Positions 52,465 to 61,668 of a DNA stretch of 64,000 bases are shown piece after piece (within the stretch, counting starts at the first letter, position 1; the number at the start of each line of letters is the position of its first letter). Source of the stretch: Halodesulfovibrio spirochaetisodalis (GTDB lineage Bacteria > Desulfobacterota > Desulfovibrionia > Desulfovibrionales > Desulfovibrionaceae). Made by a program: the position numbers and the translations under genes. The notes below the pieces were generated by a model. The model was given only the letters and a program-made list of their open reading frames with translations, was not told where the DNA came from and searched no databases. The stretch is taken from positions 1-64,000 of the forward strand of contig NZ_JXMS01000006.1 of the NCBI RefSeq assembly GCF_001672295.1, read 5' to 3'.

Positions 52465-53457
52465 ATGAATATTACTGTCATCGGTGGTGGCAGCTGGGGA
52501 ACAGCCCTGGCACAACTGCTCGCAGAAAAAGGATATACTGTCCCGTTGCTGGTGCGTGATGAAAAACAAGCTGATGCCATCAATAGCACTCGGGAAAACG
52601 CTAAATATCTTCCTAACGTGCCTCTACACGTAAACATTACTGCAACTACAAATGCAGAAACAGCGCTCAACGGAACAAAACACATTCTCTTTTCTGTTCC
52701 GTGTCAGGTATTTCGCAACACACTTCAAAAATGCGAGCCTTTAGTTGAGCATGGGACGACTATTATCTGCTCAAACAAAGGCTTGGAGCTTGATACAGGA
52801 AAAACCGTTTCCGAAGTTGTTACAGAAGAACTTGGGCACAAGAAACCCATTTTTGCTATGCTCTCCGGCCCTTCCTTTGCCGCAGAAGTCGTACGGGGAA
52901 TGCCAACTGCAGTTGTACTTGGCTGCTGCAATCAGCGATGCGGGAAAGACTTGCGTGAAATGTTCTCAAACGAAAGCTTCCGTGCATACTCATCCACAGA
53001 TGTTCTCGGGGTCGAGCTTGGCGGAGCATTTAAAAACGTTATTGCTATTGCAGCAGGCATGTCTGACGGATTACGTTTCGGCTCAAACGCTCGCGCAGCT
53101 CTTATTACCCGCGGATTAGCTGAAATGTCCCGTCTTGGAGTTGCCATGGGAGCAAAAGCTGAAACCTTCATGGGACTTTCCGGCATGGGAGATTTAGTTC
53201 TCACATGTACTGGCGATCTTTCACGAAACCGGCAGGTAGGTCTAAAACTCGGACAAGGTAAAACACTCGATGAAATTCTCAGCGAGATGAAACAGGTTGC
53301 TGAGGGCGTTAAAACAACGACGGCAGTACATCATCTTGCCCAGCGCCTTAACGTAGAACTACCAATCACAGCCACCATGCATGCTGTCATTCATGATGGA
53401 AAAGATCCTCACGAAGCATGGCGGGAGCTTATGAAACGTGAACTACGGGAAGAATAA
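52465..53457 (+). CDS. gpsA: Glycerol-3-phosphate dehydrogenase (NAD(P)+)
   Basis: A 330-residue enzyme reducing dihydroxyacetone phosphate to sn-glycerol 3-phosphate for phospholipid synthesis. The Rossmann motif is ITVIGGGSWGTALAQLLAEKG. LSGPSFAAEV, GGAFKNVIAIAAG with the catalytic Lys, and GLAEMSRLG with the substrate-binding Arg/Lys region of LSGMGDLVLTCTGDLSRNRQVG are present. CGGAG precedes the ATG. Single gene with terminator. Confidence 0.97.
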   Translation: MNITVIGGGSWGTALAQLLAEKGYTVPLLVRDEKQADAINSTRENAKYLPNVPLHVNITATTNAETALNGTKHILFSVPCQVFRNTLQKCEPLVEHGTTIICSNKGLELDTGKTVSEVVTEELGHKKPIFAMLSGPSFAAEVVRGMPTAVVLGCCNQRCGKDLREMFSNESFRAYSSTDVLGVELGGAFKNVIAIAAGMSDGLRFGSNARAALITRGLAEMSRLGVAMGAKAETFMGLSGMGDLVLTCTGDLSRNRQVGLKLGQGKTLDEILSEMKQVAEGVKTTTAVHHLAQRLNVELPITATMHAVIHDGKDPHEAWRELMKRELREE

Positions 53458-53475
53458 CACTTACTGATGCTCAAA

Positions 53476-53509
53476 CAAAAAGACGATAGCTGTATGCTAT
53501 CGTCTTTTC
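53476..53509 (+). terminator. Terminator after gpsA
   Basis: AAAGACGATAGC/GCTATCGTCTTT hairpin with a short T tail. Confidence 0.88.
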
Positions 53510-53656
53510 GAACTTTGCCCATTTGTCATATGTCTTGAGGAGGATAAAGGTTAATTCGTGGCCTTACGGCAATCCCTTTTGAAATATCTATACACTGAGA
53601 TAAATACTGTGTCTAAAAAAATCGGTCTGTTGTGCCCGATATCTCAGTAGCTCTTT

Positions 53657-53968
53657 CTAAACCTGCGCTGTGCGTGCATCGTGCAGGTTTGCTTCTATTA
53701 CTCGGTAAAGCTTGTTTTCTGTTCCAATTGTTCGGGTAATCGTAGTGAGTGCATCATCAAAGTAGGTGGCAGCTTCCTGATTTTTACCTTGCAAGTTGAG
53801 AATGATTCCGTAGTTATTTTTTAGCTTTGCTGTGTAGGTATCTACTCCAAGCTGTTCCGCTCTGCGAATTGCCTGATGCATCATAAACTCTGCGTTCATG
53901 TAATTACCTTCAGCCATAGCTGCCATACCTGCTTTGCTAAGCGCACCAATTTCTTTTGCAACACACAT
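53657..53968 (-). CDS. Small TPR-like protein
   Basis: About 103 residues starting MCVAKEIGALSKAG, with two to three TPR-like helix pairs (ALSKAGMAAMAEGNYMNAEFMMHQAIRRAEQLG; KNNYGIILNLQGKNQEAATYFDDALTTI). I choose the ATG at 53968, since the upstream frame is Cys/Arg-rich and overlaps the DUF2325 gene. It follows DUF2325 by 16 bases, so the pair is an operon. Function unknown; a partner-binding role is inferred from the TPR fold. Confidence 0.7.
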   Translation of the reverse strand: MCVAKEIGALSKAGMAAMAEGNYMNAEFMMHQAIRRAEQLGVDTYTAKLKNNYGIILNLQGKNQEAATYFDDALTTITRTIGTENKLYRVIEANLHDARTAQV

Positions 53969-53984
53969 TGTACTTCCCCTTATT

Positions 53985-54254
53985 CTATTGCAACACCTGC
54001 TTGAGCGTAGACACGCCGCAGGAGTGAGCCATATGAACCGGAATATCTTTTGATTTTGCGTATTGCAGAACTTCTCTGCGGGCAGCATGCGAAACTTTGT
54101 TTGTGAACAGGATTACCATATCTGGTCTTCCCATCTTTCCGGCAATAGAGTTTTCTTTTCCGGTAAATACCTTCAGTTTTACACCCTGATTTTTTGCCGT
54201 GTTGATATATTCACGTTTAAGCCTGTCCATTCCACCAATTAACGTTGCGCACAT
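53985..54254 (-). CDS. DUF2325 family protein
   Basis: An 89-residue protein of the DUF2325 type: starts CATLIGGMDRLKREYINTAKNQG, has DMVILFTNKVSHAARREVLQYAKSKDIPV in the middle, and ends AHSCGVSTLKQVLQ. DUF2325 proteins are small Rossmann-like domains of unknown activity; a conserved Cys (Cys79 region) and His flank a possible ligand site. A Fur-box-like palindrome lies 47 bases upstream, so iron control is likely. Confidence 0.85.
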   Translation of the reverse strand: MCATLIGGMDRLKREYINTAKNQGVKLKVFTGKENSIAGKMGRPDMVILFTNKVSHAARREVLQYAKSKDIPVHMAHSCGVSTLKQVLQ

Positions 54255-54300
54255 AACGCCTCCAAAATGTATTCCGATCTCTTCATTACCTCCTGTTTAA

Positions 54301-54317
54301 TTGAAAACGATTTTCAA
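54301..54317. promoter_or_regulatory. Fur-box-like palindrome
   Basis: TTGAAAACGATTTTCAA has perfect 7-base arms around CGA; its core TGAAAACGATTTTCA matches the inverted Fur consensus TGATAAT-N-ATTATCA at 12 of 14 positions. It lies between the DUF2325/TPR operon (minus) and the DUF1007-NicO pair (plus) and could control either. Confidence 0.65.
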
Positions 54318-54451
54318 TGTCAACTAGAAAATGCTTTTTTTCATCACGCTGCATTGATATATGAGGAAAATAGTCAGGCTTACATTCGATCAAACCCCTT
54401 GCTATCAGCCACTTTTTGTTAAGCTGTCACCCTTTTACAAACGGTCATGAC

Positions 54452-55039
54452 ATGAAAACAGTTCGCTACCTATTCCTTCTTGCAGCCTTTTGCACAGCCT
54501 GTATTGTCCCGCAAACAGCAAAAGCACACCCGCATGTATTCGTTGACAGCTCTCTGAAGCTGAATTTTACAAATAATACGCTGACCTCTATTGATGTTGT
54601 TTGGACGTTTGATGAAATGTCCAGCGATATGTTTCTGATTGATCTGGATACTAACGCAGATGGTGCCCTTACTACTGCAGAGTGGGTAAAACAGAGACCG
54701 GATATTGAAGGCTACCTTGGAGAACAAAGTTTCTTTGTCCATGTCACATGTAATGGCAAACGCATTACCTTAGAGAAAATCAAGAATTTTACCGCCACAT
54801 TTTCTGGTGGAATCCTGAAATATGCGATGACTCTTCCAGTAAATATTGCAAAGAAAACAGATAGACAGAAAGTACAGATCGCTATCTTTGATCCTTCCTA
54901 CTACACAGATTTCTATACCGCACTTGAAGCAGTTTCTGTTAGCGGGAAAAAAAACATGCCACTCTCAATAGATGACGCACCCGAACTTGCCTTTTATCAG
55001 GGACAAATCATCCCTACAGCTGTGACTTTCGAGTTCTAA
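54452..55039 (+). CDS. DUF1007 family exported protein (metal transport partner)
   Basis: About 195 residues with a signal peptide (MKTVRYLFLLAAFCTACIVPQTAKA) followed immediately by HPHVFVDSSLKLNF, the DUF1007 hallmark with a metal-binding-like His pair at the mature N-terminus. An EF-hand-like DLDTNADGALTTAEW is near residue 68-82. Such proteins are encoded beside NicO-type transporters and are proposed periplasmic partners. It is followed 2 bases later by the NicO gene. Confidence 0.85.
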   Translation: MKTVRYLFLLAAFCTACIVPQTAKAHPHVFVDSSLKLNFTNNTLTSIDVVWTFDEMSSDMFLIDLDTNADGALTTAEWVKQRPDIEGYLGEQSFFVHVTCNGKRITLEKIKNFTATFSGGILKYAMTLPVNIAKKTDRQKVQIAIFDPSYYTDFYTALEAVSVSGKKNMPLSIDDAPELAFYQGQIIPTAVTFEF

Positions 55040-55041
55040 CA

Positions 55042-55962
55042 ATGCATAAAGTATTACTCACGGCCATTCTCATTCTGATTTTCGCTACTGCTGTCCAAGC
55101 CAGCCCATTTACTGGCGGAGGCGCAAAAAGCCATTCAAAAACAACGCTTGAGCAACCAGTTCAGCAACAGCATGAGGCTGGCTTCTTTGCACTTCAATAT
55201 TCAAAGCTCCTGCGCAAGGTAAACCTTGCACAACGCTCCATGCGTTCAAAAATGACATCGCTCGGGCGTGAAATAAAAAAACACCCGAACGGTAAAGCGT
55301 TTTGGGCGTTTTTACTCTTTTCTTTCCTGTACGGAATTATTCACGCCATTGGCCCCGGACATGGAAAATCTATTGTTTTTTCATACTTTCTGGGCAGGAA
55401 AGGTACTTTGCTCAAAGGCGTACTGATGGGGCACCTGCTTACAGCAGTTCATACCCTATCTGCCGTCACAGTTGTTCTTGGGGCATATTATCTACTCAAC
55501 CTGAAAGGAAGCCGCGCCCTTTCCTCTGCAAGTGAACCGCTGAAAGCTACCAGCTATTATCTTATCATCGGGCTTGGCATATTTATTTTACTCCACGCAC
55601 TATTCGAAGCCCTTCCCAGCAAAAAAAGTGAACCTACAAAAGAAGCTAACAATAAAGGTATCGTAACAGTCTCTGTTATCTCCGGCCTTGTCCCATGCCC
55701 GGGAGTTGCCCTGCTCCTTTCCTTTGCACTCAGCCTTAATTTACTGGTAACTGGTCTTCTGGGAGCCCTCTTTTTTACAATGGGCATGGGGATCACCACA
55801 TCTCTTTTCGGCATTGCCAGCATCCATTCCCGCAAAATGCTGATGCACGTTGCCGGTAGAAGTTCCAAAGCAATATCTGTTATTCATACATCATTTTCCG
55901 TTATTGCAGGAGTCGTCATTATATCTACAGGCTGGCTGCTTGTAGCGACTTCCAGTCTCTAA
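55042..55962 (+). CDS. NicO-family nickel/cobalt transporter
   Basis: A 306-residue inner-membrane protein with about six to seven helices. Family motifs are IHAIGPGHGKSIVFSYFLG, GVLMGHLLTAVHTLSAV and SGLVPCPGVALLLSFALSL. It moves nickel or cobalt (RcnA-like exporters and NicO importers share the fold); direction cannot be told from sequence. Cobalt would feed the cbi pathway and nickel would feed hydrogenases. Pairs with DUF1007, and a terminator follows. Confidence 0.88.
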   Translation: MHKVLLTAILILIFATAVQASPFTGGGAKSHSKTTLEQPVQQQHEAGFFALQYSKLLRKVNLAQRSMRSKMTSLGREIKKHPNGKAFWAFLLFSFLYGIIHAIGPGHGKSIVFSYFLGRKGTLLKGVLMGHLLTAVHTLSAVTVVLGAYYLLNLKGSRALSSASEPLKATSYYLIIGLGIFILLHALFEALPSKKSEPTKEANNKGIVTVSVISGLVPCPGVALLLSFALSLNLLVTGLLGALFFTMGMGITTSLFGIASIHSRKMLMHVAGRSSKAISVIHTSFSVIAGVVIISTGWLLVATSSL

Positions 55963-56019
55963 AAAAGCCCCCCGCGTAATAGCGGTATCCTACCTGATAC
56001 CTACCTCGTCTTTATTAAA

Positions 56020-56066
56020 CAAAAGTCAGGCTGTTGCTCTACAAAAGCAACAGCCTGACTTTTTCG
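56020..56066 (+). terminator. Terminator after NicO gene
   Basis: AAAGTCAGGCTGTTGCT/AGCAACAGCCTGACTTT with T run. Confidence 0.93.
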
Positions 56067-56312
56067 TATTTTGACATTCCCCCACCGTACTGCACCACAA
56101 CTCGTTCTTTTCCTTTTGTTCCATTTCTGTGACGGGAAAACAAATTTTTATAAAAACAACAGAATCTTATTGACCTTTATATCGATAATAGTAACTAATA
56201 TTGCAAATAGTCAACGTTGATTTTTGAATTTTAGCAAAGGTAACTGCTTCTTAAGTAGTTCTTATTAACGCCAAACAGCCGCTTATAACCGGTGCGTATC
56301 ATGGAGGGGTTT
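56067..56312. other. Intergenic upstream of chemoreceptor
   Basis: AT-rich stretch holding the chemoreceptor promoter. No clear sigma28 or sigma54 match; no ORF. Confidence 0.35.
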
Positions 56313-58118
56313 ATGCTACGCAGGTTTACAATTCAGCACAGAATTTTCTTCCTACTGCTCATAAATTTTTTGTGCATCACTGGAGCATTCACACTTTTTT
56401 ATATGACCACTCAAGAGGTCGAAATATACTCAGTGCAAACAGCCAAAGAAGAAATGTTTAAAGGCCGTAAAGAAGCTATTAAACTTGCTGTTACCAGTTT
56501 AGCGCACGCATTAGAAAAAGAAGTGAAACAATTACCAGAGGGGGAACAACTCACGCATATTCAAGTAGCAGTAAACAACCTGAGATATGAAGAAGATGCC
56601 TCTGGATACTTCTTTGTCATCAAAGATAACAAGTTCGCAGCATTCCCGCCTGACCCTAAAAGAGTAGGGATGAACATCCTCAACTTAAAAGATGCAAACG
56701 GGGTACAATTCATTAAGGAGTTGCTCATAAAGGCAAAAACCGGTGGCGGCTTTGTTGAATATATTTACGATAAACCAGGCAAAGGAAAACAACCCAAAAT
56801 TAGTTACGGAGCGCCAATTGGTACAACCGGTTATGTTCTGGGCACCGGCGTATACATTGATAACATAGATACCCGCGGTGCGGTGATCAGTAATACTATT
56901 ACGACAATGACTGATGATGCGTTTCTCGAAACGCTGATAATATTCTCTGTCATCTTTGCCATCATCACTCCGCTTTGCGTGCTAATTTCACGCAGTATTT
57001 TACGTCCGCTTGGAGACGCAACAAATGCAGCACAGGAAGTCGCCGCTGGAAATCTTGAAGTCTCCATTTCCGTTGATGGAAAAGATGAGGTCACAAGCCT
57101 GCAGCGCTCACTGACGCAAATGGTTGTCACCTTCAAACGAGATAAAACTGAAATGGAAGAGAAGGAAGCCGTAGCGCAGGAGCAAGCAACTATTGCCAAG
57201 CAAGCAGCCCAGCAAGCCAGAGACGCCATGGCGCAGGCGGAAGTCGCCACTAGAGAGGGAATTCTCACGGCAGCATCCACTTTGGAAGGGCTTGTGCACA
57301 ATATGAACGACGAAATAGGCTCCTTATTTGAGCAGAACTCCAACGTCCTTCAGGGCACAAATACGCAGATGAATCGTATCAGTGATGCAGCAACAGCCAT
57401 GGAAGAGATGAACGCTACCGTTCTGGAAGTAGCACGCAACGCAAGTGAAGCAGCCGCAGAAACCGAGCGTTCTCGAAGTATGGCGCAGCATGGAGAAGAA
57501 GTTATCACAGAATCTGTAGCTGCTATTACACAGCTTCACGCACGCAGTGAGGAGCTGAAAAGCAACATGACGACCCTAAACTCACAGTCAGAGTCAATCG
57601 GCAGCATTATCAATGTTATCAACGATATTGCTGACCAGACGAACCTGTTGGCTCTTAATGCTGCCATTGAGGCTGCACGTGCTGGTGATGCTGGACGCGG
57701 CTTTGCTGTTGTTGCGGATGAAGTGCGTAAACTGGCTGAAAAAACCATGAATGCCACGCATGAAGTTAGTGAAAACATCAACAGTATACAAAATTTAGCT
57801 AAATTAAACACACATGGCATGGATGAGACGCTGGAAGCTTTCAGTACTGTTCAAGAGCTTTCTGGAAAATCTGGAGAAGTGTTGCGCGAAATCGTACTTG
57901 CTGTTGATTCTGCAGCTGAGCAAGTGCAATCCATTGCGACTGCAGCTGAACAACAATCTGCTGCTTCCGAAGAAATCACCCGCAGTGTGGAAGAGATTGA
58001 TCAGATTGCAAAAGAAAACACAGGTCTTGTGGACAATTCAGCTGAAAATACAAAACAGCTTGTGGCACAATCTGAAAATCTCAACCGTGTTATCGAAAAA
58101 CTCAAAGCCGATGCTTAG
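56313..58118 (+). CDS. Methyl-accepting chemotaxis protein (Cache sensor)
   Basis: A 601-residue chemoreceptor. Membrane helix 1 is about 8-30, a periplasmic single-Cache domain about 35-195 ([46 protein letters not shown]), membrane helix 2 about 205-228, HAMP about 228-285, and a cytoplasmic coiled coil with the hairpin tip [36 protein letters not shown]. The ATG at 56313 has GGAGGGG upstream; a GTG 21 bases earlier is less likely. The ligand is probably a small organic acid, by family analogy only. Confidence 0.94.
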   Translation: MLRRFTIQHRIFFLLLINFLCITGAFTLFYMTTQEVEIYSVQTAKEEMFKGRKEAIKLAVTSLAHALEKEVKQLPEGEQLTHIQVAVNNLRYEEDASGYFFVIKDNKFAAFPPDPKRVGMNILNLKDANGVQFIKELLIKAKTGGGFVEYIYDKPGKGKQPKISYGAPIGTTGYVLGTGVYIDNIDTRGAVISNTITTMTDDAFLETLIIFSVIFAIITPLCVLISRSILRPLGDATNAAQEVAAGNLEVSISVDGKDEVTSLQRSLTQMVVTFKRDKTEMEEKEAVAQEQATIAKQAAQQARDAMAQAEVATREGILTAASTLEGLVHNMNDEIGSLFEQNSNVLQGTNTQMNRISDAATAMEEMNATVLEVARNASEAAAETERSRSMAQHGEEVITESVAAITQLHARSEELKSNMTTLNSQSESIGSIINVINDIADQTNLLALNAAIEAARAGDAGRGFAVVADEVRKLAEKTMNATHEVSENINSIQNLAKLNTHGMDETLEAFSTVQELSGKSGEVLREIVLAVDSAAEQVQSIATAAEQQSAASEEITRSVEEIDQIAKENTGLVDNSAENTKQLVAQSENLNRVIEKLKADA

Positions 58119-58282
58119 CAAACTCTGCTACGCAATACCCTGTGCTGTTATTTTATGAAACGAGCAATCTGATGGTAATCAGACTGTACCAGACGTTCTC
58201 ACGGAGCATGAACTTTCTGGATAACCATTTACGCTTTCTCGAGTAACGTACCAGCAGCGCAAAAATGCTGGCCTGAAGAAAA

Positions 58283-58337
58283 CAAAAAGCCAAGCTGTTA
58301 TGTAGATCAACTACTAAACAGCTTGGCTTCTTTTTTC
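58283..58337 (+). terminator. Terminator after chemoreceptor gene
   Basis: AAGCCAAGCTGTT/AACAGCTTGGCTT with loop and T-rich tail. Confidence 0.9.
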
Positions 58338-58468
58338 ATAACAAAGCAACATGCACTTCCTTAAGCCAATATTAACTTACCCTTAAGCACACATCTTTTT
58401 TTCTTAACTCCGGCGCAATTTTTGCTACTCCCAATGGAAAAAGAAATTTTTACCTCAGGAGAATTCCA

Positions 58469-58735
58469 ATGGCACCTATCGAATCTGTCGGGCAGGACGC
58501 GTTTTCTTTTAAGCTTGGCAACCTTGCAAAGGCTGCAAGCCAAAAAGCACAGCAGCATGAGACGACACCACAGGCACCAGTTCAGGCAGCTGCACCAAGC
58601 CTTACTGAAACAGAAGCGGCAAACATTGCCTACGGTAATACCGTAACTGCCCTTGAAAACGGTCAGCAAGCATCCGACCAGTCAGCGCATGCTCTTGATC
58701 CTGCACGAGTTGCAGCATTGCTTGAAGATTTTTAG
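58469..58735 (+). CDS. Small hypothetical protein
   Basis: An 88-residue Ala/Gln-rich protein with no signal peptide or membrane segment. The N-terminus MAPIESVGQDAFSFKLGNLAKAA and the C-terminus ALDPARVAALLEDF are the more structured ends; the middle is low-complexity. AGGAG lies 9 bases before the ATG, supporting translation. I do not recognise it. It sits between a chemoreceptor and a TPR protein; a role in motility is possible only by neighbourhood. Confidence 0.65.
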   Translation: MAPIESVGQDAFSFKLGNLAKAASQKAQQHETTPQAPVQAAAPSLTETEAANIAYGNTVTALENGQQASDQSAHALDPARVAALLEDF

Positions 58736-58809
58736 CCTGCAATGTTTCAGGGGGTGGCAACACTCCCTGAAAACAATTCATACATGTAGCATACGCCAGA
58801 TACAAAAAA

Positions 58810-59457
58810 TTACGAAAGATCAGCCTGCAACTGAGCCTTAATTTTTGCTGCCCCTACCTTGTCCCCGGTAGCATCAACAGCCTTAAATAGCATTCTCTTT
58901 GCTTTCTGCTTATCAGGATCTACTGAAACAGCCTTTTTTAAGTACCGCACTGCCATTTTAGGCTGCTTGCACTCCATACACCACTCACCAATCATGCGGA
59001 ACATGCTGTGTTCATCCACATAAAGTGATTTTGCTTCTTCAAAAGCCTCGGTAGCATCATTGAGACTGCCACCGGCAAGGTATCTTCTACCCCTACTTAA
59101 TGCTTTATCCAACGTCAGCTTACGTGTAAGCTGCTGGGTATATGATTCTGAGTCCTGAGCTTTCTTCAACTCAAGAAACAGTTTCACCAGACTGTCATGA
59201 ACAAGTTTTTCGTGTCCCTTAACGTATTGAATGCCACGCGGGAACATTTTTTCAACTTCTGTCACCCTGTTCATGTTGTGCAGCACTTCTTTAAGTGCGG
59301 TGTCAACCGTGATCCTGTCAATTCCGGTGACTTTTCCCGCCAGAACAAGCCTGAGGGTAGCAATCACAGAGGCAGTGGCCCGCAGGATATCGTGTCTTTG
59401 AAAATATGCTTTTGCACGAGCTAAGTGCTCTTTAGCAACTTTGGAATCGTCTTTCAT
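58810..59457 (-). CDS. TPR-containing protein of unknown function
   Basis: A 215-residue soluble helical protein. It starts with a helix KEHLARAKAYFQRHDILRATASVIATLRLV and has TPR-like repeats at ALSRGRRYLAGGSLNDATEAFEEAKSLY and EWCMECKQPKMAVRYLKKAVSVDPDKQKAKRMLFKAVDATG. No signal peptide. TPR folds mediate protein contacts; no partner can be named. Monocistronic, diverging from the ferredoxin gene. Confidence 0.8.
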   Translation of the reverse strand: MKDDSKVAKEHLARAKAYFQRHDILRATASVIATLRLVLAGKVTGIDRITVDTALKEVLHNMNRVTEVEKMFPRGIQYVKGHEKLVHDSLVKLFLELKKAQDSESYTQQLTRKLTLDKALSRGRRYLAGGSLNDATEAFEEAKSLYVDEHSMFRMIGEWCMECKQPKMAVRYLKKAVSVDPDKQKAKRMLFKAVDATGDKVGAAKIKAQLQADLS

Positions 59458-59595
59458 ACAGTCACCTTACACCATGTTAGTAAATACGAGGCTACAATAG
59501 TAAAATAACACTGAAAGTCAAATATCATTGTACAAGCCTCCACTCATGCTATTCACAAAGTACACTTGTAATCAAACTCTAAAAGGGAGAATCAT

Positions 59596-59787
59596 ATGGC
59601 TAAAAAGATACGTATTGATGAAGATGAATGTATTGGCTGTGAATCCTGTGTAGAGATTTGCCCGCAGGCATTCCAGATGAACGCAGACGGCGACAAAGCA
59701 ATTGTAGTCAATGAAGACCTTGAAGACGACTGTGTTGACGAGTCCATAGACACCTGTCCCGTGAACTGTATCGCATACGAGGGATAG
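59596..59787 (+). CDS. [4Fe-4S] ferredoxin
   Basis: A 63-residue acidic ferredoxin of the Desulfovibrio type. Cys12, Cys15, Cys18 and Cys54 bind one [4Fe-4S] cluster (CIGCESC and TCP motifs). Cys22, Cys46 and Cys58 are extra; Cys22 and Cys46 could form a disulfide as in related one-cluster ferredoxins. It passes low-potential electrons to and from pyruvate:ferredoxin oxidoreductase and hydrogenases in the cytoplasm. GGGAGA precedes the ATG. Single gene with terminator. Confidence 0.96.
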   Translation: MAKKIRIDEDECIGCESCVEICPQAFQMNADGDKAIVVNEDLEDDCVDESIDTCPVNCIAYEG

Positions 59788-59805
59788 TTCCATACCCCGC
59801 ACATA

Positions 59806-59838
59806 AAGCACTGGCTCTGCAGAGCCAGTGCTTTTTCT
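59806..59838 (+). terminator. Terminator after ferredoxin gene
   Basis: AAGCACTGGCTCT/AGAGCCAGTGCTT hairpin with T tail. Confidence 0.93.
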
Positions 59839-60116
59839 TGTTATGAGCACCACATCACCACAGAAGAACTTAGTGAACCATTAACACGCGTTAACACCTT
59901 TTGCTTTACCACCACCCGCTTCTCCTGTAGAACAACTCAAAACTGTAACCATCATTCTTTATTAACTTTGGTTTTTATCTCTAACAATACTGTTGCCAAA
60001 AAACGCTCTTTCTGTTGTCGTACTGCAACGACCGAGTATTATTGGTATATAACAGGTATTGTAAAATATATTGCTGCATAAAGTCCTACATGCTGCGTAT
60101 TGCTATAGGAGCTGCT
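59839..60116. other. Intergenic upstream of CheX gene
   Basis: AT-rich stretch with a possible TATAAC -10 about 65 bases before the CheX gene. Nothing else supported. Confidence 0.35.
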
Positions 60117-60581
60117 ATGAATTCTGACGTAACCTTTGCTAAGCCATTTATTAGCGCTACAAGCAGTGTGCTTTCTACAATGGCTGGTATAACCCCTGTT
60201 CCAGGAACTCCTTTTGTAAAAAAAGATGATATCGCGTGCGGTGATGTATCTGCTATCATCGGTCTTACCGGTGAAAAGCACGGAAGTATCTCTGTGACAT
60301 TTACCAAAAAATGTGCCGTTGCCCTTGTTCGTGCGATGCTTGGTGACGACATTCAGGATATTATCGCTGATACAAAGGATGCTGTAGGGGAAATTTGTAA
60401 TATGATTTCCGGACAGGCTCGTGCAGGTCTTTCCGAAATGGGGTTTAAATTTGACGGTTCAACCCCTTCCATTATCATGGGCGACGCCCACACAGTTACT
60501 CATGTAACTGCCAGTCCTGTAATTGCTGTTCCCTTCACTACCGACCATGGTGAGTTCACCATTGAGTTTTCTTTTGGATAA
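60117..60581 (+). CDS. cheX: CheX-like chemotaxis phosphatase
   Basis: A 154-residue CheX-type phosphatase, expected to dephosphorylate CheY-P or another receiver domain. The catalytic helix VGEICNMISGQARAGL supplies Glu92 and Asn95 (E-x-x-N motif). The rest follows the CheX alpha-beta fold. I start at the ATG at 60117 because AGGAG is 6 bases upstream; the frame extends upstream without coding character. Lone gene with its own terminator, so the receiver partner is elsewhere. Confidence 0.88.
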   Translation: MNSDVTFAKPFISATSSVLSTMAGITPVPGTPFVKKDDIACGDVSAIIGLTGEKHGSISVTFTKKCAVALVRAMLGDDIQDIIADTKDAVGEICNMISGQARAGLSEMGFKFDGSTPSIIMGDAHTVTHVTASPVIAVPFTTDHGEFTIEFSFG

Positions 60582-60619
60582 CTAGCCTTTATTACAGGCA
60601 AATAGCCTATTTTTCACCT

Positions 60620-60653
60620 GAAAAAGCCCGTATTTTCATACGGGCTTTTTTTC
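60620..60653 (+). terminator. Terminator after CheX gene
   Basis: AAAGCCCGTAT/ATACGGGCTTT hairpin with seven Ts. Confidence 0.93.
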
Positions 60654-60999
60654 GTACACAGCGTTAACTCAGCTATTTTCGGTAGTTTCACAGCTAATTA
60701 AAATGTTTCACAATACTTATGCACACTCTTTCCACAGTTGAATGTTAGATTTTGACATTTCGTTATTACTTTTTTTTGTAACCAAACCTGTTGAGATGTC
60801 TCACTTCTAATCGATACCATACCACAACTGAGAAAAAGTCTATTGCTAAAAAACTGTCAGCATGAGTATGATTTACTTCTTGCGACTGAGTAATTTCAAA
60901 CGTTCGTTTAGTTGTATTATTCTTTTTATTTCAATTAGTTAGACTATAAATAACAGCTTTCTTTATACAGAAAAGACACACGCTTTTAAGGATTAGAGT
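60654..60999. other. Intergenic upstream of nrdG, no gene seen
   Basis: About 345 AT-rich bases. I looked for an NrdR box or a B12 riboswitch and found neither. Presumably holds the nrdG-nrdD promoter. Confidence 0.4.
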
Positions 61000-61668
61000 A
61001 TGGCTTCAGCTTGGTCACGTGTTTTTGGTTTTGAGAGGGTAAGTCTGTGTGACTGGCCCGGCATGAATGCAAGCGTCATTTTCCTTGGCGGCTGCAATAT
61101 GCACTGTCCAACTTGCCACAACTATAACCTTGCCTGGCATAGCGACACGATGGACGTTATCCCGCAGCAAGCGATTGAGAATTACCTTACCAAACGCGCA
61201 CGTTGGATTGACGGTGTTGTTATCACAGGGGGGGAAGCTACGATTACGCCCGGACTTGCAGACCTTATCCGAGATCTGAAACACCTTGGCATGCCAGTTA
61301 AAATGGACAGTAACGGCATGCGTCCGGATGTATTACAAGAGTTGCTGGACGAAGATCTCGTCAAGCTTTTTGCGGTAGATGTTAAAGGCCCTTATCAGAA
61401 ATATCCTGTGCTTACCGGCGGTACTACATCCCCAGAAGTAGCGGAAGAAAATCTCTCTCAGGTTTTTGAATTAGCAAAGCAGTATCCTGACAAGTTCCTG
61501 TTCCGCATTACTAAAGTGCCTGTGCTGACAGAAGAAGATATTCAGGAAGCTGAAAGTTACCTGCCGGAAGGTTTTACGCTTAAGCATCAGGAGTACGTTC
61601 CCCCAAGGAGAGAACATGCCGAAACAGATTCTGAAGCGCGACAAGTGTCTGGAGACATGGTCGCTTGA
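61000..61668 (+). CDS. nrdG: Anaerobic ribonucleotide reductase activase
   Basis: A 222-residue radical-SAM enzyme that generates the glycyl radical on NrdD. The cluster motif is Cys32-x3-Cys36-x2-Cys39 (GGCNMHCPTCHN); GGE in ITGGEATITPG binds SAM. It starts MASAWSRVFGFERVSLCDWPGMNA, close to the NrdG/pyruvate-formate-lyase-activase group. AAGGA precedes the ATG. Its 3' end overlaps nrdD by 53 bases, an unusually long overlap that guarantees co-expression. Confidence 0.93.
   Translation: MASAWSRVFGFERVSLCDWPGMNASVIFLGGCNMHCPTCHNYNLAWHSDTMDVIPQQAIENYLTKRARWIDGVVITGGEATITPGLADLIRDLKHLGMPVKMDSNGMRPDVLQELLDEDLVKLFAVDVKGPYQKYPVLTGGTTSPEVAEENLSQVFELAKQYPDKFLFRITKVPVLTEEDIQEAESYLPEGFTLKHQEYVPPRREHAETDSEARQVSGDMVA

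Noticed and set aside
60654-60999. Possible NrdR box or cobalamin riboswitch before nrdG
   Set aside because: No sequence close to the NrdR consensus or riboswitch core was found on reading.
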